Under the pieces are notes generated by a model. That model made no database searches and was not told the DNA's origin. It saw nothing but the letters and a program-made list of their open reading frames with translations. Both the position numbers and the translations under genes were made by a program. From positions 1,240,001-1,304,000 of the forward strand of contig NZ_JAJNDB010000001.1 in assembly GCF_021026375.1 (NCBI RefSeq): a stretch of 64,000 bases of DNA. Reading direction: 5' to 3'. Below are positions 17,176-25,276 of the stretch, in pieces (within the stretch, counting starts at the first letter, position 1; the number at the start of each line of letters is the position of its first letter). This stretch comes from Actinomycetospora endophytica. GTDB lineage: Bacteria; Actinomycetota; Actinomycetes; Mycobacteriales; Pseudonocardiaceae.

Positions 17176-17553
17176 GTGTCCGATTTCGCCGCAACGCCCG
17201 ACGTGACCGTCCCGGACCCGGTGGCGCATCCGGAGGTGCCCGGTGTCGCATCCGGCCCGGTGATGCTCACCGGTGAGCTGGTGCCGGGCGCGCCCGTCCT
17301 CGGTGGGCCGACCGTCGACTCCGACCTCGACGGTGTCGCGGACACCGCCGTCGCCGAGATCTCCGACGAGCTCGTTCTCGCCACCGACCTCGACCACGAC
17401 GGCCGGGCCGACGCGGTCACCCGGATCGGCCCCGACGCCGTCCTCACCGCCCGCGCGGAGGACCCCGCTCCCGCCGTCGAGCACCCTTGGGACGCCCCGC
17501 CGCCACCAGCGCCGTCGGTGGACCCGCACACCGGCGAGTGGATTCGAGGCTGA
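17176..17553 (+). CDS. small protein with two DxDxDG repeats, unknown
   Basis: A 125-residue acidic protein. Two aspartate-rich loops, DSDLDGVAD at 48-56 and DLDHDGRAD at 71-79, have the D-x-D-x-DG-x-x-D spacing of calcium-binding loops (EF-hand, dockerin and thrombospondin type 3 style). The C-terminus is proline-rich. No signal peptide is evident. GTG 17176 is preceded by TACCGT with a seven-base gap, the leaderless pattern. Function unknown; calcium binding is an inference from the motif only. Confidence 0.6.
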   Translation: MSDFAATPDVTVPDPVAHPEVPGVASGPVMLTGELVPGAPVLGGPTVDSDLDGVADTAVAEISDELVLATDLDHDGRADAVTRIGPDAVLTARAEDPAPAVEHPWDAPPPPAPSVDPHTGEWIRG

Positions 17554-17605
17554 CGGGCGGGTCGCTCGGCCCGGAGATGTCGGTCCCCTCGGGTACGGTC
17601 CGGCC

Positions 17606-17683
17606 GTGTCGATCGAGAGCAGTGCCGCCGCCCACCGGGGCGAGCGGAGCGGCCGGGCATGCGAGCGGGGCGGCGGGGGATGA
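17606..17683 (+). CDS. possible 25-residue leaderless upstream ORF of tldD
   Basis: TACGGT at 17594-17599 stands six bases before GTG 17606. A 25-codon frame then runs to TGA 17681-17683, overlapping the ATG 17680 of tldD as ATGA. The peptide is Arg/Gly-rich with one cysteine near its end. It may be a small leader that couples translation of tldD, or simply the 5-prime leader of tldD. Evidence is positional only. Confidence 0.3.
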   Translation: MSIESSAAAHRGERSGRACERGGGG

Positions 17684-19218
17684 ACCGGCCCCTCGACGCG
17701 ACCCGTGAGGTGGACGCCGACTTCCTGGCCCTGCCGCTGCGCGAGGTCGCGGCCGCCGCCCTCGACGTCGCCCGGGCCGGCGGCGCCGAGCACGCCGACG
17801 TCCGCGTGCAGCGGATCCGCAGCGCCGCGCTGGAACTGCGCGACGCCCGCGTCGTCGCCTCCTCGGACACCGACGAGGTCGGGTTGGCGGTGCGGGTGCT
17901 GCACCGTGGGGTGTGGGGGTTCGCCGCCCACGTCGACCTCACCACCGCCACCGCGGCGGCCACGGCGCGGCGGGCCCTCGACGTCGCCACCACCCTCGCG
18001 CCGGTCGCCCGCGAATCGGTCGGCCTCGCGGCGGAGCCCGTCCACGCCGACGCCACGTGGGTCTCGCCGTACGACGTCGATCCCTTCGCGGTCGACCCCG
18101 GCGACCGGATCGGCCTGCTCACCGACCGCTCGGCCGCGCTGCTCGCCGCGCCCGGCGTCGACCACGTCGAGGCCAGCTGCCTGCAGGTCAAGGAGCAGAC
18201 CTTCTACGCCGACCTGGCGGGCACCGTCACCACCCAGCAGCGGGTCCGCGTCGATCCGGGGATCAGCATCACCGCCGTCGACCGCGAGGGCGGCGGCTTC
18301 GAATCGCTGCGCACCGTCGCGCCGCCGGCCGGGCGCGGCTGGGAGTACCTCACCGGCACCGGGTGGGACTGGGACGCCGAGCTCGCCGAGCTGCCGGGCC
18401 TGCTCGCGGAGAAGCTCGCCGCGCCTTCGGTGACCGCAGGGCCGACCGACCTGGTGATCGACCCGACGAACCTGTGGCTGGTGATCCACGAGTCGATCGG
18501 GCACGCGACGGAGTACGACCGCGCGATCGGCTACGAGGCCAACTACGCCGGCACCAGCTTCGCGACCCCCGATCAGCTCGGCACGCTGCGCTACGGCAGC
18601 GACATCCTGCAGGTCACCGGGGACCGGACGGAGCCGCACGGCCTGGCCAGCGTCGCCTACGACGACGACGGGGTCGCCACCGCCGAGACCGGCCCCTTCG
18701 ATCTGATCCGCGACGGCGTGCTGGTCGGCTACCAGGTGGACCGGTCGTTCGCGCCGCGCCTGGGCCTCGGGCGGTCGAACGGCTGCGCCTACGCCGACTC
18801 GGCGGGGCACGTGCCCCTGCAACGGATGGCGAACGTGTCGCTGCAGCCGGACGCCGGCACCGACACGACCACCGCGGAGCTGATCTCCCGGGTGCAGGAC
18901 GGCATCTACGTGGTCGGCGACCGGTCCTGGTCGATCGACATGCAGCGCTACAACTTCCAGTTCACCGGCCAGCGCTTCTACCGGATCTCGGGCGGGGAGC
19001 TCACGGGCCAGGTGCGGGACGTGGCCTACCAGGCCACGACCACCGACTTCTGGGGCGCGCTCGAAGCGGTCGGCGGCCCGTCGACCTGGCGGCTCGGGGG
19101 CGCGTTCACCTGCGGCAAGGCCCAGCCCGGCCAGGTCGCCCCGGTCAGCCACGGCTGCCCGTCGGCGCTGTTCCGCGGGATCAACGTGCTGAACACGGCG
19201 GCGGAGGCCGGCAAGTGA
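17680..19218 (+). CDS. tldD: TldD-type metalloprotease subunit
   Basis: A 512-residue peptidase U62 protein. The zinc-site helix HESIGH is at 270-275 (HExxxH), the mark of the active TldD subunit. Downstream Cys and Gly-rich segments (LGGAFTCGKAQPGQ ... VSHGCPSALFRG) match the C-terminal barrel. TldD and PmbA/TldE form a heterodimer that degrades unfolded peptides and, in enterobacteria, trims microcin B17 and matures CcdA. ATG 17680 is chosen; ATG 17659 in the same frame is possible. The stop overlaps the next start (GTGA), which ensures equal synthesis with its partner. Confidence 0.9.
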   Translation: MNRPLDATREVDADFLALPLREVAAAALDVARAGGAEHADVRVQRIRSAALELRDARVVASSDTDEVGLAVRVLHRGVWGFAAHVDLTTATAAATARRALDVATTLAPVARESVGLAAEPVHADATWVSPYDVDPFAVDPGDRIGLLTDRSAALLAAPGVDHVEASCLQVKEQTFYADLAGTVTTQQRVRVDPGISITAVDREGGGFESLRTVAPPAGRGWEYLTGTGWDWDAELAELPGLLAEKLAAPSVTAGPTDLVIDPTNLWLVIHESIGHATEYDRAIGYEANYAGTSFATPDQLGTLRYGSDILQVTGDRTEPHGLASVAYDDDGVATAETGPFDLIRDGVLVGYQVDRSFAPRLGLGRSNGCAYADSAGHVPLQRMANVSLQPDAGTDTTTAELISRVQDGIYVVGDRSWSIDMQRYNFQFTGQRFYRISGGELTGQVRDVAYQATTTDFWGALEAVGGPSTWRLGGAFTCGKAQPGQVAPVSHGCPSALFRGINVLNTAAEAGK

Positions 19219-20654
19219 CCGCGGGCCCCGCCGCTCTGGTCGAGCGGGCCCTCGACACCGTCGCCCGGATCCGTCCGGATGCGGGCGCCGCGGTGCTCGT
19301 CCGGGAGACCTCCGAGGCCGTGCTGCGGTGGGCGAACTCCACGATGACCACCAACGGCGCGACCACCGACCGCACCCTCGGGCTCGTCCTGCTCGTCCCG
19401 CTGCCCGCCGGCGGCACGGGAGCCGGTGTCGTCCGGCTCTCCGCACCCGACCGGCTGATCACGGGCGGGGACGACCACGCCGCCGCGGACAGCGAACTGG
19501 AGCACGGCGTACGCGCCGCGGTGCTCGCCGCCGAGCGCTCCGGCCCCGCCCGCGACGCCGCCGAGCTGCCCCCGCCGTCCGGCCCCGCGGACACCGACTT
19601 CGGCGACGCCGCCGGGGAGACCTCGGCCGGGGTCTTCCGCGGACTGGCCGAGGCGCTCGGCGACTCGTTCGGCCAGGACCTGTCGGCCGGATTCGCCGAT
19701 CACCACGTGACCACCACCTGGCTCGGGACGACGGCCGGGGTCCGGCGGCGCTGGGTGACCCCCGGCGGCGCGGTGGAGGTCAACCTCAAGGACCCGTCGA
19801 CCGGGTCCTCGGTGTGGGGCGGACAGAGCTCCCGCCACTTCACCGACGTCGACCTGCCCGGCCTGCTCGCGGGCCTGCGCGGTCGGCTCGCGTGGGGGAA
19901 GCGCCGGGTGGCGGTCGAGCCCGGCCGCCACGAGACGATCCTGCCGCCCTCCGCCGTGGCCGACTTCATGATCTACCTGGCCTGGTCGATGGGTGGGCGG
20001 CCCGCGCAGGAGGGCCGCAGCGCGCTGTCCCACGCGGGCGGCACCCGGCTCGGCGAGGCGCTGACCGCGCTGCCGCTGACCCTCGCGGGCGACCCGGACG
20101 CCCCCGGCTTCCCCGCACTGGCCTACGAGCCGGTCCTGGCGACGACGAGCTCCGGCGACGAGCTCTCGGTCTTCGACAACGGCGCGACGACGCGGCGGGT
20201 CGACTGGCTGCGCGAGGGCCGGGTGAACGAGCTGGCCTACCCGCGCGCGGCGGCCACCGAGTTCGCCGACGACGGGGCCCGCTTCGCGCCGCCGTCGGAG
20301 AACCTGCTGCTCACGGGCGGCTCGGACGCGTCGCTCAGGGACATGATCGCCTCGACGCGGCGCGGGCTGCTGCTGACCTGTCTCTGGTACATGCGCGAGG
20401 TCGACCCCGAGACCATGCTGCTCACCGGGCTCTCGCGCGACGGCGTCTACCTCGTCGAGAACGGCGAGGTCACCGCCGAGGTGAACAACTTCCGGTTCAA
20501 CGAGTCGCCGCTCGACCTCGTCCGCCGCGCGACCGAGGCCGGCGCCACCGAGCGCACCCTGCCGCGGGAGTGGAAGGACTGGTTCACCCTCGCCGCGATG
20601 CCGCCGCTGCGGATCCCCGACTTCAACATGTCCTCGGTGTCGCAGGCCAGCTGA
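19215..20654 (+). CDS. pmbA: PmbA/TldE subunit, partner of TldD
   Basis: A 479-residue protein of the same fold as TldD but without an HExxxH helix, as expected for the non-catalytic TldE subunit. The order of segments (RWANSTMTTNG, SSRHFTDVDL, RRETI-like PGRHETILPP, FDNGATTRRV, LLLTCLWYMREVDPETM) is typical. It begins at GTG 19215 inside the tldD stop. It probably acts with TldD as a cytoplasmic protease on small peptides. Confidence 0.87.
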   Translation: MTAGPAALVERALDTVARIRPDAGAAVLVRETSEAVLRWANSTMTTNGATTDRTLGLVLLVPLPAGGTGAGVVRLSAPDRLITGGDDHAAADSELEHGVRAAVLAAERSGPARDAAELPPPSGPADTDFGDAAGETSAGVFRGLAEALGDSFGQDLSAGFADHHVTTTWLGTTAGVRRRWVTPGGAVEVNLKDPSTGSSVWGGQSSRHFTDVDLPGLLAGLRGRLAWGKRRVAVEPGRHETILPPSAVADFMIYLAWSMGGRPAQEGRSALSHAGGTRLGEALTALPLTLAGDPDAPGFPALAYEPVLATTSSGDELSVFDNGATTRRVDWLREGRVNELAYPRAAATEFADDGARFAPPSENLLLTGGSDASLRDMIASTRRGLLLTCLWYMREVDPETMLLTGLSRDGVYLVENGEVTAEVNNFRFNESPLDLVRRATEAGATERTLPREWKDWFTLAAMPPLRIPDFNMSSVSQAS

Positions 20655-20724
20655 GCGGCCTCTTGATGGGATCGTGACCCCGATGGAGCCGCCGACGCGC
20701 CCCCTGAGGGGAAACTGGCCTGGC

Positions 20725-21090
20725 ATGACCGACCTCGGGGACCGTCCCGGCTCGCGCTCGATCGGACAGCGCGCCGGGGGCGTCATCCGCGGCGTCCTCG
20801 GGCTCCTCGGCGGGCTCGTCCGCCTCGTGACGGGGCTGTTCGCCGCCGTGCTGATCGTGCACATCGTGCTCGTCGTCCTCGGGGCGAACCCGGACAACAC
20901 CGTGGCCCGGGTGATCACCGAGCTCGCCGACTCGCTCACCCTGGGCCTGCAGAACCTGTTCCTGCTGGGCAACCCGACCCTGCAGGTCGTCGTCTCGTAC
21001 GGGCTGCCGGCCCTGGTGTGGCTGGCCGTCGGCGCCGTGATCGTCGGGCTCCTGCGCCTGCTCGGGCGGCCGCGCTCCGGCTTGGCCTGA
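20725..21090 (+). CDS. small membrane protein, unknown
   Basis: A 121-residue protein with a positively charged N-terminus and three hydrophobic segments (GLLGGLVRLVTGLFAAVLIVHIVLVVLG; LTLGLQNLFLLG; VVSYGLPALVWLAVGAVIVGLLRLL). ATG 20725 is preferred because the upstream part is proline/arginine-rich and unlike a leader. No family recognised. A long hairpin (21097-21138) follows its stop. Confidence 0.65.
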   Translation: MTDLGDRPGSRSIGQRAGGVIRGVLGLLGGLVRLVTGLFAAVLIVHIVLVVLGANPDNTVARVITELADSLTLGLQNLFLLGNPTLQVVVSYGLPALVWLAVGAVIVGLLRLLGRPRSGLA

Positions 21091-21096
21091 CCCGCC

Positions 21097-21138
21097 CGTG
21101 CGTGCGTTTCCGTCCTCGGACACGGAAACACACGCACG
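21097..21138 (+). terminator. hairpin between membrane protein and sirtuin genes
   Basis: 17-base arms at 21097-21113 and 21122-21138 pair with one G-T wobble around an 8-base loop. It begins seven bases after the stop at 21090 and ends 15 bases before the sirtuin start. A rho-independent-like terminator without a T run, or an attenuator of the sirtuin gene, is possible. Confidence 0.6.
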
Positions 21139-21153
21139 TATGCCGCAGGCATC

Positions 21154-22080
21154 ATGGAGATCGTGGGTCGAGTGGTGATGCGCTACCCGGGCGCCCCCGG
21201 GACCGTCGCACAGGCGGCGTGGGAGGCGGAGGTCCCGCTGCGGGGCGACGAGAGCGGCCTCGCCGCGCTGGTCGGAGCCGGCGGGGTGTGCGTGCTCTCC
21301 GGCGCCGGGATCTCCACCGACTCCGGCATCCCGGACTACCGGGGCCCGTCGAGCGCGGCGCGCCGGCACGCCCCGATGACCTACGACGCGTTCGTCGCCG
21401 ACCCCGACGCCCGGCACCGGTACTGGGCGCGCAGCCACGTCGGGTGGCCGCAGATCGAGCGGGCCCGGCCGAACGAGGCCCACGGCGCCGTCGCCGCGCT
21501 GCAGCGCACCGGGCTCGTCACCGACGTGATCACCCAGAACGTCGACGGCCTGCACCAGGCCGCGGGAGCCCGCGACGTCGTCGAACTGCACGGTGCGCTC
21601 GCGCGCGTGGTCTGCCTGGCCTGCGCCGTGACCCATGACCGGGCCGAGATCCAGGACCGGCTCGCCGTCGTGAACCGGGACTTCGACGCCGAGGTGTCCG
21701 CGCTGCGCTCCACCCAGGTCAACCCCGACGGCGACGCGGAGCTGCCGCCCGGGCTGGTCGAGCGCTTCACCATGATCGCCTGCCCGGCCTGCGGCGAGGG
21801 TCCGCTCAAGCCCGACGTGGTGTTCTTCGGGGAGTCGGTGCCCCGGCCGCGGGTGGCGACGTGCTTCGAGCGGGTGGCTCGGGCGCGGGCGCTGCTGGTC
21901 CTCGGGTCGTCGCTGGCGGTGATGTCCGGGCTGCGCTTCGCACGCGCCGCCGCGCGCGCCGGGACACCCGTGGCCATCGTGACCACCGGGCCCAGCCGGG
22001 GCGACGACCTGGCCACCGTGAGGCTCGTGTCGCCCCTCGGTGAAGCCCTTCCCGGGCTGGTCAGGGCACTCCGAGCCTGA
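21154..22080 (+). CDS. NAD-dependent protein deacylase (sirtuin, Sir2 family)
   Basis: A 308-residue sirtuin. The NAD site GAGIS is at 50-54, followed by DSGIPDYRG. QNVDGLH is near 129 and the catalytic His sits in ELHGAL near 147. Two pairs of cysteines (CLAC, CPAC) bind structural zinc. The later GSSLAV and TTGPSRGDD segments are typical of the class II (SIRT4-like) branch. It removes acetyl or longer acyl groups from lysines. Acyl-CoA synthetases such as the PrpE at 5340 are known sirtuin targets, but a link here is inference. Confidence 0.9.
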   Translation: MEIVGRVVMRYPGAPGTVAQAAWEAEVPLRGDESGLAALVGAGGVCVLSGAGISTDSGIPDYRGPSSAARRHAPMTYDAFVADPDARHRYWARSHVGWPQIERARPNEAHGAVAALQRTGLVTDVITQNVDGLHQAAGARDVVELHGALARVVCLACAVTHDRAEIQDRLAVVNRDFDAEVSALRSTQVNPDGDAELPPGLVERFTMIACPACGEGPLKPDVVFFGESVPRPRVATCFERVARARALLVLGSSLAVMSGLRFARAAARAGTPVAIVTTGPSRGDDLATVRLVSPLGEALPGLVRALRA

Positions 22081-22311
22081 ATCGTTCAGCTTGATCGTGG
22101 AAGTGAGGCCTTCGACACCGCCGAGCGGTTCCGTCGGCAACATCTGTCGTTAACGTCGAAGTACTCCGACGGGGCCTCACGGCGTGGTGTGCCTTGCCGT
22201 CACGCGTCCAGGTGCCGCCTGTGCCCGTGAATTCCGGCGGGGCCCCGTCATCTGGCGACCTCACGGTCGTCGCTCGGAGACCGGCGAGACGATCGAGGAG
22301 TGACACGACGC

Positions 22312-24141
22312 ATGACGGCCGCACCGACCATCCCTGGGCTCGACAACCCGCCGCTGCAGCGCCAGGAGGTGCTGGACTGGGTGGCTCAGGTCGCCGAGCT
22401 CACCACTCCGGACCGGGTGGTGTGGGCGGACGGGTCGCAGGAGGAGTGGACGCGCCTCACCGATGAGCTCGTGGAGGCCGGGACGTTCACTCGGCTCGAC
22501 CCCGAGAGCAAGCCGAACTCGTTCTACGCCGCCTCCGACCCGGACGACGTCGCCCGCGTCGAGGAGCGCACCTACATCTGTTCGGTCGATCCGGCCGACG
22601 CCGGGGTCACCAACAACTGGATGGACCCGGCCGAGATGAAGGCCACCATGACCGACCTGTACCGCGGGTGCATGGCCGGCCGGACGATGTACGTCATCCC
22701 GTTCTGCATGGGCCCCACGCACGCGGAGCGCCCGATGCTCGGCGTCGAGATCTCCGACAGCCCCTACGTCGTGATCTCGATGCACATCATGACCCGCATC
22801 GGCGCCGACGTGTACGAGCGTCTGAACGAGCCGGGCAGCGACTGGGTGCCGGCGCTGCACTCCGTCGGCGCGCCGCTCGAGCCCGGCCAGGCCGACGTGG
22901 CGTGGCCCTGCAACGAGACCAAGTACATCACCCACTTCCCCGAGGAGCGGACGATCTGGAGCTACGGCTCCGGGTACGGCGGCAACGCCCTGCTGGGGAA
23001 GAAGTGCTACTCGCTGCGCATCGCCTCGGCGATGGCCCGTGACGAGGGCTGGCTCGCGGAGCACATGCTGATCCTCAAGCTGATCAGCCCCGAGCAGAAG
23101 ACGTACTACGTCGCGGCGGCCTTCCCGTCGGCCTGCGGCAAGACGAACCTCGCGATGCTCGAGCCGACCATCCCCGGCTGGAAGGTCGAGACGCTCGGCG
23201 ACGACATCGCCTGGATGCACTTCGGCGACGACGGCCGCCTCTACGCGGTCAACCCCGAGGCCGGCTTCTTCGGCGTCGCGCCGGGCACCAACTGGAAGAC
23301 CAACCCGAACGCGATGCGCACCATCGAGCGCGGCAACTCGCTGTTCACCAACGTCGCCCTCACCGACGACAAGGACATCTGGTGGGAGGGCATGGAGGGC
23401 GAGCCCGACGCCGTGACCTCCTGGAAGGGCGTGCACCGCTCGCCCTCCGACGGCGGCGAGCCGGTGGCGCACCCGAACTCGCGCTACTGCACGCCGATGA
23501 GCCAGTGCCCGATCCTCGCCGACGAGTGGGACGACCCGAACGGCGTGCCGATCTCGGCGATCCTGTTCGGCGGGCGTCGCAAGACGACGATCCCGCTGGT
23601 CAACGAGGCGTTCGACTGGCAGCACGGCACCTTCATGGGCGCCACGCTCTCCTCGGAGAAGACGGCGGCCGCGAAGGGCAAGGTCGGCGAGGTCCGTCGC
23701 GACCCGATGGCCATGATCCCGTTCATCGGCTACAACGTCGGCGACTACTTCCAGCACTGGATCGACATGGGCAAGGGTGCCGATGCCGACAAGCTGCCGA
23801 AGATCTTCTACGTGAACTGGTTCCGCCGCGGCGACGACGGCCGGTTCCTCTGGCCCGGCTTCGGCGAGAACAGCCGCGTCCTCAAGTGGGTCATCCAGCG
23901 CCTCGAGGGCACGGCCGCCGCGACGGAGACGCCCATCGGGCACATCCCGAGCGCCGACCAGATCGACCTCGACGGCGTCGTCGAGCCGCTGGAGGACATC
24001 GAGGCCTCGCTGAGCTTCGACCGCGAGGAGTGGCTGGCGGAGCTGCCGCTGATCGAGGAGTGGTTCGACTCGATCGGGGAGAAGCTGCCGACCTCCATGC
24101 GCGACGAGTTCGAGGCCCTGAAGCAGCGGCTGGGCGCCTGA
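22312..24141 (+). CDS. pckG: phosphoenolpyruvate carboxykinase (GTP)
   Basis: A 609-residue GTP-type PEPCK, which converts oxaloacetate plus GTP to PEP, GDP and CO2, the first committed step of gluconeogenesis. The P-loop/active-site motif FPSACGKTN is at 271-279 with the hyper-reactive Cys275. [12 protein letters not shown], the NWFRR segment and the substrate arginine region [15 protein letters not shown] are all family marks. ATG 22312 has GAGGAG at a good distance. The 230-base upstream region has no other gene. A strong hairpin (24151-24201) ends the transcript. Mycobacteria also keep pckA near the NYN-trmB block. Confidence 0.96.
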   Translation: MTAAPTIPGLDNPPLQRQEVLDWVAQVAELTTPDRVVWADGSQEEWTRLTDELVEAGTFTRLDPESKPNSFYAASDPDDVARVEERTYICSVDPADAGVTNNWMDPAEMKATMTDLYRGCMAGRTMYVIPFCMGPTHAERPMLGVEISDSPYVVISMHIMTRIGADVYERLNEPGSDWVPALHSVGAPLEPGQADVAWPCNETKYITHFPEERTIWSYGSGYGGNALLGKKCYSLRIASAMARDEGWLAEHMLILKLISPEQKTYYVAAAFPSACGKTNLAMLEPTIPGWKVETLGDDIAWMHFGDDGRLYAVNPEAGFFGVAPGTNWKTNPNAMRTIERGNSLFTNVALTDDKDIWWEGMEGEPDAVTSWKGVHRSPSDGGEPVAHPNSRYCTPMSQCPILADEWDDPNGVPISAILFGGRRKTTIPLVNEAFDWQHGTFMGATLSSEKTAAAKGKVGEVRRDPMAMIPFIGYNVGDYFQHWIDMGKGADADKLPKIFYVNWFRRGDDGRFLWPGFGENSRVLKWVIQRLEGTAAATETPIGHIPSADQIDLDGVVEPLEDIEASLSFDREEWLAELPLIEEWFDSIGEKLPTSMRDEFEALKQRLGA

Positions 24142-24150
24142 CCTCTCTCT

Positions 24151-24201
24151 GAGCGAAGGGCCCCTCCGGTCGATCTACTCGACCGGAGGGGCCCTTCGCT
24201 C
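24151..24201 (+). terminator. perfect 23-bp hairpin after pckG (GAGCGAAGGG family)
   Basis: Arms 24151-24173 and 24179-24201 are perfectly complementary with a five-base loop, starting ten bases after the pckG stop. The outer part TCTGAGCGAAGGGCCCCT is repeated exactly at the end of the carboxylesterase gene (56811-56828), so this belongs to a second small family of terminator-like repeats. Confidence 0.85.
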
Positions 24202-24258
24202 GTTCCGGGGGCGTCCCGTCCGGTGGTCCTCATCCGCGGAACATCCCGACCGGGCACC

Positions 24259-24921
24259 ATGGACGGCGTGCTCGACTTCCTGCGTGCGATCGGCGAGAGC
24301 GTCGGCGGCTGGCTGTACGTGATCGCCGGCGGGCTGGCGTTCGCCGAGGCCGCGATCATGATCGGCGTCGTGCTGCCGGGCGAGACGGCTCTCCTGGTCG
24401 CCGGGTTCGCCGCGCACGAGGGGATCATCTCGCTCGTCCCGATGATCATCGTGGCGATCGTGTGCGCCATCGCGGGCGACTCCGTGGGCTACGAGGTCGG
24501 GCGGGCGATCGGTCCGCGGCTGCAGGGGTCCCGGCTCGGGCGCTTCGTCGGGGAGAGCCGCTGGCGGTCGGGCGAGGAGTTCCTGAACCGGCACGGCGGG
24601 AAGGCCGTCCTGCTCGGGCGCGGGACCGCGCTGCTCCGGGCCCTGGTGCCGGGGCTCGCCGGCATGGCCCGCATGCCCTACCTGCGCACGTTCCTGCCCT
24701 GGAACGCCGTGGGCGGCATCCTCTGGGGCAGCGCCTGTGTGCTGCTCGGGTACATCTTCGCGGCGAGCCTGCACCAGGTGGCGCAGTACCTCGCGTGGGG
24801 TCCGCTGCCGATCGTCCTGCTGGTCGTCGCCGTCGTCGTCTGGCGCGAGGTCCGGAAGCGCCGGCGCGAACGGCCCGCCCCGACCACCGCCGAGCCGACC
24901 GAGGACGCTACGGGGCGGTAA
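24259..24921 (+). CDS. DedA-family membrane protein
   Basis: A 220-residue protein with several membrane segments and the DedA/SNARE-associated signature: FAEAAIMIGVVLPGETALL near the start, GDSVGYEVGRAIG in the middle, and FLNRHGGKAVLLGR followed by RALVPGLAGMARMPYLRFL-like text. DedA proteins act in membrane lipid homeostasis, and some members flip undecaprenyl phosphate. The C-terminus is a basic cytoplasmic tail. ATG 24259 begins the first amphipathic stretch. Confidence 0.88.
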   Translation: MDGVLDFLRAIGESVGGWLYVIAGGLAFAEAAIMIGVVLPGETALLVAGFAAHEGIISLVPMIIVAIVCAIAGDSVGYEVGRAIGPRLQGSRLGRFVGESRWRSGEEFLNRHGGKAVLLGRGTALLRALVPGLAGMARMPYLRTFLPWNAVGGILWGSACVLLGYIFAASLHQVAQYLAWGPLPIVLLVVAVVVWREVRKRRRERPAPTTAEPTEDATGR

Positions 24922-24994
24922 CAGCACCTGGTGTGACAACGCACGGGGACTTAACATCCGCGGGTCCACTGCCGGAACGAAGGATCCGCCGCCG

Positions 24995-25276
24995 ATGTCC
25001 ATCAGTGCCCCGCCCCCACCGGATCCGTCGGCGACCAGTGCCGCGGCCACCGATCCCGCCCCGGCCGCACCGGCCTTCCGGTTCCGCGCGTGGAACCTGC
25101 TGCTGCTCGTCCCGCTGATCAGCCTCATCACGCCGCTGTTCAACACGACCGAGCCGCGCCTGGCCGGCCTGCCGTTCTTCTACTGGTTCCAGATGGCGGT
25201 GATCCCGCTCGGGATCCTCTGCACGCTCGCCGTCCACCTGCTCACCCGCCGCACCGACGAGGAGGGCGACCGATGA
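24995..25276 (+). CDS. DUF3311 small membrane subunit of the symporter
   Basis: A 93-residue protein with two membrane segments (LLLLVPLISLITPLF and FFYWFQMAVIPLGILCTLAVHLL) after a proline-rich N-terminus. DUF3311 proteins are commonly encoded directly before sodium:solute symporters and probably act as accessory subunits. ATG 24995 has GAAGGA upstream. The ATGA overlap with the next gene couples their translation. Confidence 0.85.
   Translation: MSISAPPPPDPSATSAAATDPAPAAPAFRFRAWNLLLLVPLISLITPLFNTTEPRLAGLPFFYWFQMAVIPLGILCTLAVHLLTRRTDEEGDR

Noticed and set aside
22081-22311. Regulatory RNA upstream of pckG
   Set aside because: Some complementary blocks (AGGCCT/GGCCTC) exist, but no stable conserved structure could be defended.
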